Positions 6,342 to 12,372 of a DNA stretch of 12,372 nt are shown piece after piece. The notes below the pieces were generated by a model. It searched no databases. It saw nothing but the letters and a program-made list of their open reading frames with translations, and was not told the DNA's origin. The translations under genes and the position numbers were made by a program. The stretch is taken from the NCBI GenBank assembly GCA_900314225.1, contig OMUM01000135.1, positions 1 to 12,372 of the forward strand, read 5' to 3'. The stretch is from an uncultured bacterium. Lineage in GTDB: Bacteria; Bacillota_I; Bacilli_A; RF39; UBA660. Each line of letters begins with the position of its first letter. The first letter of the stretch is position 1.

Positions 6342-6381
6342 TTGACATTAATTTATAATTTTCTTTATATTGTGCTATACT
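6342..6381 (+). promoter_or_regulatory. Promoter region of the M18 aminopeptidase gene
   Basis: TGC plus TATACT (6376-6381) gives an extended -10, with transcription expected near 6388 and AGGAGG at 6390-6395. A perfect TTGACA (6342-6347) is 28 bases upstream of that -10, too far to serve it, but is exactly 17 bases from TTATAT (6365-6370), so two overlapping promoters are possible. Confidence 0.6.
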
Positions 6382-6401
6382 AACAATATAGGAGGATAGA
6401 T

Positions 6402-7787
6402 ATGAAGACAAATGCTTGGAATAATTATTCTGAAAAAGATATTATTAAGTTAAATGAGGTAGCTGATGCATATAAAATATTTATTAGTAATAGTAAAACT
6501 GAAAGAGAATCTACTAATAATATATTAGCTTTAGCAGAAAGGAGAGGTTTTAAGGATTTAGATTATTATATTGAAAATGAAATTAAGTTAAAAAGTGGTG
6601 ATAAGGTATTTGTTAATAATAGAGGTAAGAGCGTAGCTTTATTTGTGATAGGAGATGAAGACATTACTAAAGGTATTAATATACTTGGAGCACATATTGA
6701 TTCACCAAGACTTGATCTAAAGTCAAATCCTTTATATGAAGAAGAAGAGTTTTCTTATTTTGATACGCATTATTATGGTGGAATTAAGAAATATCAATGG
6801 GTTACTTTACCTCTTGCTTTACATGGTGTTGTTGTAAAGAAAAATGGGAAGAAAATTAATATTAATATTGGTGAGAAAGATGATGATCCAGTATTTGGTA
6901 TTACTGATTTACTTCCACATCTAGGAAATGAACAAATGAAAAAGAAAGCTAGTGAGGTAATACCTGGAGATAAACTTGATATATTAGTTGGTAGTATTCC
7001 ATTAAAATTAGATTCAAAAGAGAATGAAGATTTAGTAAAAAAGAATATATTAAATATTTTAAAAGAAAAATATAATATTGATGAAGATGACTTTTTATCT
7101 AGTGAAATAGAAGTAACTCCAGCTGGTAGAGCAAGGGATTTTGGATTTGATAGATCAATGGTTATGGCTTATGGACAAGATGATAAGGTATGTGCCTTTA
7201 CTTCATTAAAAGCTTTTCTTGATGTTAATAGGTGTAAGAAGACTATTAGTTGTATTTTAGTAGATAAAGAAGAAATTGGCAGTGTTGGAGCAACAGGAAT
7301 GGAATCATCATTTTATGAAGATGCTTTAAAAGAAATTTGTGTGCTTTTAGGGCATGATTCTATAACAACATTAGGACGTGTATTTAGAAATTCAAAGATG
7401 CTATCAAGTGATGTAACTGCAGCATATGATCCTTTATATGATGATGTTTATAATAAAAGATGCGATACTTTATTTAACAGAGGAGTTTCATTCTGTAAAT
7501 TTACTGGGGCTCGTGGTAAAAGTGGATCAAATGATGCTAATGCAGAATTTATTGCTGAACTACGAAGTATAATGGATGAAGAAAATGTAAAATTTCAAAT
7601 TAGTGAAATGGGTAAGGTTGATGCTGGAGGCGGAGGCACAATTGCTTATATTCTAGCAAATAAAAATGTTAATGTAATAGATTGTGGAGTAGGTGTACTT
7701 AGTATGCATGCTCCATGGGAAGTAACATCAAAATCAGATATATATGAAGCTTATAAATGTTATGTTGCTTTCTTAAGAAAAATATAG
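6402..7787 (+). CDS. M18 family zinc aminopeptidase (aminopeptidase I family)
   Basis: The 461-residue cytoplasmic metallopeptidase should remove N-terminal residues, often acidic ones, from peptides, as dodecamers or tetrahedral assemblies in the family. The co-catalytic zinc site is readable: His98 and Asp100 in G-A-H-I-D-S-P-R, the catalytic pair Glu290-Glu291 in V-D-K-E-E-I-G-S, Asp337 in L-S-S-D-V-T-A-A-Y-D, and His436 in S-M-H-A-P-W-E. The glycine-rich D-A-G-G-G-G-T-I-A-Y segment near nt 7620-7650 is also typical. Length is normal and no frameshift is seen. AGGAGG (6390-6395) is 6 bases from ATG 6402. Its position in a division cluster is unusual and may reflect only chromosomal neighbourhood; recycling of wall peptides is possible but unproven. 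Confidence 0.93.
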   Translation: MKTNAWNNYSEKDIIKLNEVADAYKIFISNSKTERESTNNILALAERRGFKDLDYYIENEIKLKSGDKVFVNNRGKSVALFVIGDEDITKGINILGAHIDSPRLDLKSNPLYEEEEFSYFDTHYYGGIKKYQWVTLPLALHGVVVKKNGKKININIGEKDDDPVFGITDLLPHLGNEQMKKKASEVIPGDKLDILVGSIPLKLDSKENEDLVKKNILNILKEKYNIDEDDFLSSEIEVTPAGRARDFGFDRSMVMAYGQDDKVCAFTSLKAFLDVNRCKKTISCILVDKEEIGSVGATGMESSFYEDALKEICVLLGHDSITTLGRVFRNSKMLSSDVTAAYDPLYDDVYNKRCDTLFNRGVSFCKFTGARGKSGSNDANAEFIAELRSIMDEENVKFQISEMGKVDAGGGGTIAYILANKNVNVIDCGVGVLSMHAPWEVTSKSDIYEAYKCYVAFLRKI

Positions 7788-7806
7788 AAAGTTATAGAGG
7801 TATTTT

Positions 7807-7997
7807 ATGGTAATGCAAGAATTATAAATACTGTAATTGATTCATATAGTTTTGGAGTCCTTTCAACAGCTAATAATTTAACAATTGAAAATCTTATTAA
7901 TCCTGAAACATCAAATAATATATTTAATATATTAGGGAGTATTGTTATTATTGGTATGTTTTATGTAATTTTTAATATTATTAAGAAAGAAGCTTAG
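7807..7997 (+). pseudogene. Frameshifted or recoded small membrane-protein ORF
   Basis: GAGG (7797-7800) is followed by ATG 7807, but that frame reads only M-V-M-Q-E-L before TAA at 7825. One base back, a frame is open and protein-like to TAG 7995-7997: it reads I-N-T-V-I-D-S-Y-S-F-G-V-L-S near 7824-7865, then polar residues, then a membrane span (I-L-G-S-I-V-I-I-G-M-F-Y-V-I-F) and a basic K-K end. That frame has no ATG, GTG or TTG before 7954 and is also the frame of the aminopeptidase, directly after its TAG stop. So this may be a decayed gene with a one-base deletion, an assembly error, a -1 frameshift, or stop readthrough. I do not recognise the family. The predicted product would be about 62 residues. 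Confidence 0.45.
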
Positions 7998-8001
7998 GGA
8001 G

Positions 8002-8037
8002 AAAATAAATAAGTTTTATTCTTATTTATTTTTTTTT
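8002..8037 (+). terminator. Intrinsic terminator after the aminopeptidase unit
   Basis: AAAATAAATAAG (8002-8013) pairs perfectly over 12 bases with CTTATTTATTTT (8021-8032), loop TTTTATT, running into a T-tract to 8037. Only one G-C pair is present, in keeping with the genome. It separates the aminopeptidase unit from ftsW. Confidence 0.7.
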
Positions 8038-8040
8038 ACA

Positions 8041-8046
8041 TATAAT
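8041..8046 (+). promoter_or_regulatory. -10 element of the ftsW promoter
   Basis: A perfect TATAAT lies directly after the terminator T-run and 16 bases before ATG 8063. No -35 or TG extension is seen. Transcription would start near 8053, at the AGGTGA ribosome site, leaving a very short leader. Confidence 0.5.
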
Positions 8047-8062
8047 TTACTAGGTGAAGAAT

Positions 8063-9142
8063 ATGAAGATAAATAAACTTTTATTTATAACTATTGTTAT
8101 ATTATGTTTATTTGGATTATTAATGATTTATTCTTCTTCTAGTGTTTGGTCAGAATATAAATTTAATGATAGTTTTCATTATTTAAAATATCAAGGAATA
8201 TTTTTTATAATAGGATTATTTTTAATGATATTTATTTCTAAAATTAATACTGATTTATATTTTAAATATTCTAATTATATATTACTTGTTAGTTTTATTT
8301 TACTTATTTTGGTTTTAATTCCTGGTATTGGTAGTGTTAGAAATGGTAGTAGAAGTTGGTTTGGTATTGGATCTCTTGGTATTCAACCAAGTGAGGCTGC
8401 TAAAATAAGTTTAATTATTTTTACTAGTAAGTATTTAAGCAATAATAGAGAATATATTAATAATTTTTTTAAGGGAGTTATTCCAATATTATGTGTTACT
8501 TTTGTTTTTTTTGGTCTTATTATGTTGCAACCTGACTTAGGTACTGATTTAATTTTATTTACTTCTATAATAGCAATTTTATTTATTTCAGGTGTTTCTA
8601 TTAAGTTTTTTATATTTGGCGGATTATTTGGTATTTTGGGTGTTATTGGATTGATTATAATTGCTCCTTATCGAATGAATAGAATTACTGCTTTTATTAA
8701 TCCTTGGAAAGATGAGTTGGGAACTGGTTTTCAAATAATACAAAGTTTGTATGCTATTGGTCCAGGAGGAATACTTGGAACTGGATATTTAAATTCAATT
8801 CAGAAGCATTTTTATTTACCAGAACCGCAAACAGATTTTATTTTTTCTATTATTTGTGAAGAATTTGGGGTAGTTGGAGCATTTATTATTGTGGGATTAT
8901 TTAGTCTTTTATTTTATTTAGGTATTTGTATCGCAACTAAGACTGATGATTTATTTTCTAAATATTTAGCTTTTGGTATTATTTTTCAATTATTATTTCA
9001 AACTATTATGAATTTAAGTGTAGTAGTTGGTTTAATTCCTGTAACTGGTGTTACACTACCTTTTATTTCATATGGGGGTAGTTCTTTACTTATATCTATG
9101 GCAAGTATGGGTATACTTTTAAATATTAGTAAAAGATTATAA
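8063..9142 (+). CDS. ftsW: SEDS peptidoglycan glycosyltransferase, FtsW/RodA family (FtsW likely)
   Basis: The 359-residue protein is a polytopic membrane enzyme that polymerises lipid II into glycan strands together with a class B PBP. About ten hydrophobic spans are present. Family marks are M-I-Y-S-S-S-S after span 1, I-Q-P-S-E-A-A-K-I, L-Q-P-D-L-G-T, Y-R-M-N-R-I-T-A-F with P-W, the catalytic-region aspartate Asp258 in P-E-P-Q-T-D-F-I-F, and the C-terminal L-P-F-I-S-Y-G-G-S-S. FtsW is favoured over RodA by location in the mraY cluster and by E-E-F-G-V-V-G-A. ATG 8063 is chosen because AGGTGA (8052-8057) lies 5 bases ahead; the in-frame GTG 8054 is inside that site. Its normal partner would be the PBP split by the element. 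Confidence 0.92.
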   Translation: MKINKLLFITIVILCLFGLLMIYSSSSVWSEYKFNDSFHYLKYQGIFFIIGLFLMIFISKINTDLYFKYSNYILLVSFILLILVLIPGIGSVRNGSRSWFGIGSLGIQPSEAAKISLIIFTSKYLSNNREYINNFFKGVIPILCVTFVFFGLIMLQPDLGTDLILFTSIIAILFISGVSIKFFIFGGLFGILGVIGLIIIAPYRMNRITAFINPWKDELGTGFQIIQSLYAIGPGGILGTGYLNSIQKHFYLPEPQTDFIFSIICEEFGVVGAFIIVGLFSLLFYLGICIATKTDDLFSKYLAFGIIFQLLFQTIMNLSVVVGLIPVTGVTLPFISYGGSSLLISMASMGILLNISKRL

Positions 9143-9166
9143 TTATTAATATATTTTTTAAAATAA

Positions 9167-9202
9167 AAATTTGAAGTTATATTTTCTTCAAATTTATTTT
9201 TC
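9167..9202. terminator. Bidirectional terminator between ftsW and the ABC exporter
   Basis: AAATTTGAAG (9167-9176) pairs perfectly with CTTCAAATTT (9186-9195) around a 9-base loop. A T-rich run follows on the + strand (to 9202) and an A-rich run precedes it, which is T-rich on the - strand. It serves two convergent genes and overlaps the ABC gene's stop codon. Confidence 0.75.
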
Positions 9203-10924
9203 TAATTCTAATTTATATAATTTATTATAAGTTTTTGATTTTTCTAGTAGTTCTTTATGTGTTCCTTCTATGCTTATTTTACCTTCTTCAACTAGTAATA
9301 TTCTATCTGAGTTAATTACTGTTGATAATCTGTGAGCGATTATAAGAATAGTATATTTATTTTTCATGTTATTTATTGCTTCTTGTATACTTTTTTGTGT
9401 TTCATTGTCTAGTGAACTTGTGGCTTCATCAAAAAGTATTATTTTTGTATTTTGAACTAGGGCTCTAGCTATAGCTAGTCTTTGCTTTTGTCCGCCAGAT
9501 AATGTTAAACCTCCTTCACCAACTATTGTATTATATCCTTCTGGTAAGCTCATAATATAATCATGTAAACAGGCTAATTTACAAGCTTTTACTATTTCTT
9601 CATCAGTTAAGTTTTCTTTAACTGAGGTTAAATTTTCTTTTATACTCATATTAAAAATATATGGATCTTGAGTAATAATACTTAGATTTCCTCTTATTGA
9701 ATCCTCATCTAATTCATTTATATTAATTCCATCTATTAATATACTTCCGGAATTAATATTATACATTTTTGCTAGTAAGGAGAAGATAGTTGATTTGCCG
9801 GCTCCACTTGCACCAACAAAAGAGACTATTTCATTTTCATTTACTTTAAATGAAATATCTTTTAATACTTTTCTATTATTATCATAACTAAAATTAACAT
9901 TTCTAAATTCAATATAACCTTTTATTTTATTTATATGTTTAGTACCAAATCTTTCTTTTTTAAATTTATTAGAATCTATTATTTCAAATACTCTTGTTGC
10001 TGATAGAGTAAAATCTTTTAAATCTTCAAGCATGAAACTAAAATAAGACATTAAATTTAATATTTTTCCTCTATAAGTAAAAATAACTAAGAAATTGGCA
10101 ATTGATATATTTTTTATATTGATTAAAAATATTCCTAATAATAGAGTTAAAAATTCAGTTATATTTTTAACTCCTCCTATTATTAAATCATATTTTAAAG
10201 TTGTTTTAGACATATTATATCTTTCTTGATTTACTTCATTTATTTTATTTTCTACTATTCCTAGAAATGATTTAGAGGCATTTAATACTTTTATATCTCT
10301 TATTCCTCGTACTAGTTCTCCAATTATTCCTGTTGTTTCTTCAGCTGTTTTTCTATATAGTCTATCATATTCATTCCATCTTCTTGCTTTATCTATTTCT
10401 AATATAAATACTAAAATTATTATTATTACATAATAAATAAACATGTATTTATTTATTACAAATACAGCAAGTAATATTCCTATATTTGTTATTACATCTG
10501 TTATTGATGTATTTAGTTCAAGAAGTATATCAGCTATTTTGCTGGTATCTCTTGTTATTCTTTCAATAAAAACACCACTTGTTTTTTTATCTAGTTCTGA
10601 AGTTTCTAATTTAAGTATTTCTTTAGCCATATCTATTTGAATATTTTTTAATGTTTTTATAGAAAATTTTTGAGCATTTGTTCTTGCAAAATAATAACAA
10701 AATTTATTTGTTATACCTATTACTAGTGTTAAGATTGATAACATTAATAAATCTTTTAATAATCCATTTGTCAGTTTTAATATTTGTTGAGCGGTAATTA
10801 GTGGAAGAATAGCTCCAAGTATAGCTATAATTATATTAAATATTATATACTTAATAAAATTCCATTTATATTTTTTAGTGTATTTTAATGTTAATTTTAA
10901 ATTGTGTTTTGTTATTTTTTCCAT
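9194..10924 (-). CDS. ABC exporter half-transporter (fused membrane and ATPase domains)
   Basis: The 576-residue protein has an N-terminal six-span membrane domain (about residues 1-310; spans near 20-42, 57-77, two at 133-180 and two at 245-290) and a C-terminal ATPase. The ATPase shows Walker A G-A-S-G-A-G-K-S-T near 370, Q-loop I-T-Q-D-P-Y-I-F, signature L-S-G-G-Q near 474, Walker B I-I-L-F-D-E-A-T-S-S-L-D near 499 and the switch His in I-I-A-H-R-L near 531. All catalytic parts are intact. It belongs to the broad MsbA/LmrA/BmrA-like exporter group and would act as a homodimer or pair with a partner; no second half-transporter is adjacent. Substrate cannot be read; lipid, peptide or drug are all possible. 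AAGGAAG lies just before ATG 10924-10922. Confidence 0.93.
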   Translation of the reverse strand: MEKITKHNLKLTLKYTKKYKWNFIKYIIFNIIIAILGAILPLITAQQILKLTNGLLKDLLMLSILTLVIGITNKFCYYFARTNAQKFSIKTLKNIQIDMAKEILKLETSELDKKTSGVFIERITRDTSKIADILLELNTSITDVITNIGILLAVFVINKYMFIYYVIIIILVFILEIDKARRWNEYDRLYRKTAEETTGIIGELVRGIRDIKVLNASKSFLGIVENKINEVNQERYNMSKTTLKYDLIIGGVKNITEFLTLLLGIFLINIKNISIANFLVIFTYRGKILNLMSYFSFMLEDLKDFTLSATRVFEIIDSNKFKKERFGTKHINKIKGYIEFRNVNFSYDNNRKVLKDISFKVNENEIVSFVGASGAGKSTIFSLLAKMYNINSGSILIDGININELDEDSIRGNLSIITQDPYIFNMSIKENLTSVKENLTDEEIVKACKLACLHDYIMSLPEGYNTIVGEGGLTLSGGQKQRLAIARALVQNTKIILFDEATSSLDNETQKSIQEAINNMKNKYTILIIAHRLSTVINSDRILLVEEGKISIEGTHKELLEKSKTYNKLYKLELEK

Positions 10925-10951
10925 ATAATACTTCCTTTTTTATTACTTCTT

Positions 10952-10957
10952 ATTATA
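10952..10957 (-). promoter_or_regulatory. -10 element before the ABC exporter gene
   Basis: On the - strand a perfect TATAAT lies 28 bases upstream of the start codon, in the 56-base gap after the deacetylase stop. No convincing -35 was found. The exporter may have its own promoter as well as read-through from the deacetylase gene. Confidence 0.45.
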
Positions 10958-10980
10958 TCTTAATATAGGATAATATTTTA

Positions 10981-12372
10981 CTAATTAACAATTTTTTTAA
11001 ATTCTTCTAGTGTAATATCTGCATGAATAGGGTATCTTGGTATTATATATTTATTACTATTTCTAGTTGCTTTTCTATTTCCACCAGCAAAAGCTATTTT
11101 AAAGCCTAAATCTTTTATTGCTTGAATTGCTTCATCATCATAACTATAAAATGGATAACAGAATGAGGTGTTGTTTCCAATTATATCAAGGGACTTTTTT
11201 AAGTCTGTTTTTGCTTCTTCATAATTAGCACAGACAAGTTGTCCTCTTCCACAACTTCCATATTTATGCATATCATAAGTATGAGACTGAATAGTAAGGT
11301 AATCAGATCTATAGTTATTTATATCCCACCAACCAGCTATTAAGAAAAGAGTAGCGGGTATTTTATATTCTTCTAAGATTGGTATTAATTTATTACCATT
11401 ATGTTTTCCAGTACCCATAGCTCCGTCATCAATTGTAATTAAAACAGAGTTTTCTGGAACATCAATTTCTCCATAAATCCATTTTGTAAATTCGTCCATA
11501 GTAAGTATTTTAAAATTATTTTCTTTTAAGTAATTAATATGCTCTCTAAATTTTTGGGTAGTAAGACAAATTACTTCATTGCATTCTTCACCAAGTGTTG
11601 GATCATAAAAGAAATGATAATTTAGTACTGCTACTTCTTGCTTTTTTGATATAGGCTTTTCTTGTATATTTTGTCCTTCAGCTATTTTTAAAATATTACT
11701 GATAGTAGAATAATTTTTTATTTGATAAGTATTTATTTTACTATTTTCTAATGATGTTGCCGGTTTATTATTAATATTTAATTTATTATTATCATATTTA
11801 TCTATATTAATATTTAATTGCTTTGAAAGAATTTTTGTATTATCATCTAAATTATTAGTAATTATAAAAATAGCTTTATTTTTAAGATTTAATTGTTTGC
11901 TTAAAAATAAATCAAATTCTTTTTTTGTAATAGTATAATAATTATTTTCTTTTAATTTATTAATTTGATCAATAAAAGACATATTATTTATACAATTATC
12001 ATTATTATTACAAGTATCAGCAATCTTATCATATAATAAAACACTAATATTATTAGTACTTTGATTTTTTGAATTTAGATTTGATAATTCCATGATATTT
12101 TTAGATTTTTTTATAGATAGAATATTATTTAAATAATATACATAGTAATTATTATTATCCATATATTCTATAGGTAAATTTATACCTTTATTAAGAGTAA
12201 GATATTTTTTATTATTCTTATATAAAGTAATTTTTTTATTAGTTTTTAAATTTCTATTTAATGTTATATAGTTAGGATTTAATTTAGATATTTTAATATT
12301 TTTTATTTTCTTAATATCTTTATAATAAATATAATAATTTGTATTTTTTATTTTAAAGTATTTATTTTTTAG
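10981..12372 (-). CDS. Polysaccharide deacetylase (NodB-type), N-terminus beyond the window
   Basis: The C-terminal about 220 residues form a carbohydrate esterase 4 domain, which removes N-acetyl groups from glycans such as peptidoglycan or surface polysaccharide. Visible motifs are V-L-N-Y-H-F-F-Y-D, the metal/base D-D in V-L-I-T-I-D-D-G (codons at 11425-11430), S-H-T-Y-D-M-H giving H-x4-H (about 11267-11287), C-Y-P-F-Y-S-Y-D in place of the usual R-x-P-Y type loop, and a D-L-G-F-K-I-A-F-A-G-G end. Before it is a long Asn/Lys/Ile-rich region. The frame stays open from ATG 12160-12162 all the way to 12372; it is protein-like, with Y-Y-I-Y-Y-K-D, L-Y-K-N-N-K-K-Y-L-T-L and G-I-N-L-P-I-E-Y just before that Met. 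So that Met is internal and the start, probably with a signal anchor, is outside. It is followed 56 bases later by the ABC exporter on the same strand. Confidence 0.88.
   Translation of the reverse strand, partial: LKNKYFKIKNTNYYIYYKDIKKIKNIKISKLNPNYITLNRNLKTNKKITLYKNNKKYLTLNKGINLPIEYMDNNNYYVYYLNNILSIKKSKNIMELSNLNSKNQSTNNISVLLYDKIADTCNNNDNCINNMSFIDQINKLKENNYYTITKKEFDLFLSKQLNLKNKAIFIITNNLDDNTKILSKQLNINIDKYDNNKLNINNKPATSLENSKINTYQIKNYSTISNILKIAEGQNIQEKPISKKQEVAVLNYHFFYDPTLGEECNEVICLTTQKFREHINYLKENNFKILTMDEFTKWIYGEIDVPENSVLITIDDGAMGTGKHNGNKLIPILEEYKIPATLFLIAGWWDINNYRSDYLTIQSHTYDMHKYGSCGRGQLVCANYEEAKTDLKKSLDIIGNNTSFCYPFYSYDDEAIQAIKDLGFKIAFAGGNRKATRNSNKYIIPRYPIHADITLEEFKKIVN

Noticed and set aside
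10443..10640. Open frame on the + strand inside the ABC exporter gene
   Set aside because: Antisense to a membrane-domain coding region with intact motifs; no ribosome site noted.
58..12372. Possible alternative genetic code, since no gene here ends in TGA
   Set aside because: All visible tryptophans checked are TGG, no conserved ORF contains in-frame TGA, and TAA/TAG preference is expected at such low GC.
1..12372. CRISPR array, tRNA, rRNA or insertion sequence
   Set aside because: No regularly spaced direct repeats, no cloverleaf-like GC-richer islands and no transposase gene were seen by eye on either strand.

Overview
The window comes from a very AT-rich, low-GC Gram-positive bacterium, probably an uncultivated gut member of Bacilli (RF39- or Erysipelotrichia-like). 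The evidence is strong AGGAGG/AGGTGA ribosome sites, A/T-ending codons, a mraY/ftsW-type cell-wall and division cluster, and a PASTA-carrying penicillin-binding protein (PBP). Every assignable stop is TAA or TAG and tryptophan is TGG, so the standard bacterial code fits. The lineage is an inference; no rRNA or marker gene is present to settle it.

Region 1 (1 to about 2500) is the right end of an integrative element whose other end lies outside the window. It holds an unrecognised 141-residue protein, a structured untranslated region, a 68-residue small protein and a large serine recombinase. The recombinase reads straight into the 3' part of a PBP gene: at about 2495-2512 the PBP frame gives T-T-L-Q-Q-V directly before M-A-V-S-A-V-V-N-G-G. 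The element therefore splits the transpeptidase gene of the division cluster. The KTG box and the PASTA domain lie to the right; the catalytic serine half should lie beyond the element's far end. A skin-like excisable interruption is the most exciting possibility here.

Region 2 (about 2500-9142, + strand) is the host cell-wall cluster. It contains the PBP C-terminal part (ftsI/spoVD type), an unrecognised coiled-coil, probably membrane-attached protein, mraY (lipid I synthesis), a small CheD-like protein with an intact Thr-Cys-His deamidase triad, an M18 aminopeptidase, a broken or recoded small membrane-protein ORF, and a SEDS glycosyltransferase (ftsW type). Several genes have their own extended -10 promoter almost touching the ribosome site, so the cluster looks like a string of short transcription units rather than one long operon. 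murD, normally between mraY and ftsW, is absent from this stretch.

Region 3 (9167-12372, - strand) converges on ftsW at a shared bidirectional terminator. It encodes an ABC exporter half-transporter and, upstream of it, a NodB-type polysaccharide deacetylase whose frame stays open to the window edge, so its N-terminus is missing. Together the host genes make, polymerise and probably modify the envelope: MraY makes lipid I, FtsW polymerises, the PBP cross-links, the deacetylase may trim a glycan, and the exporter may move a lipid or drug.
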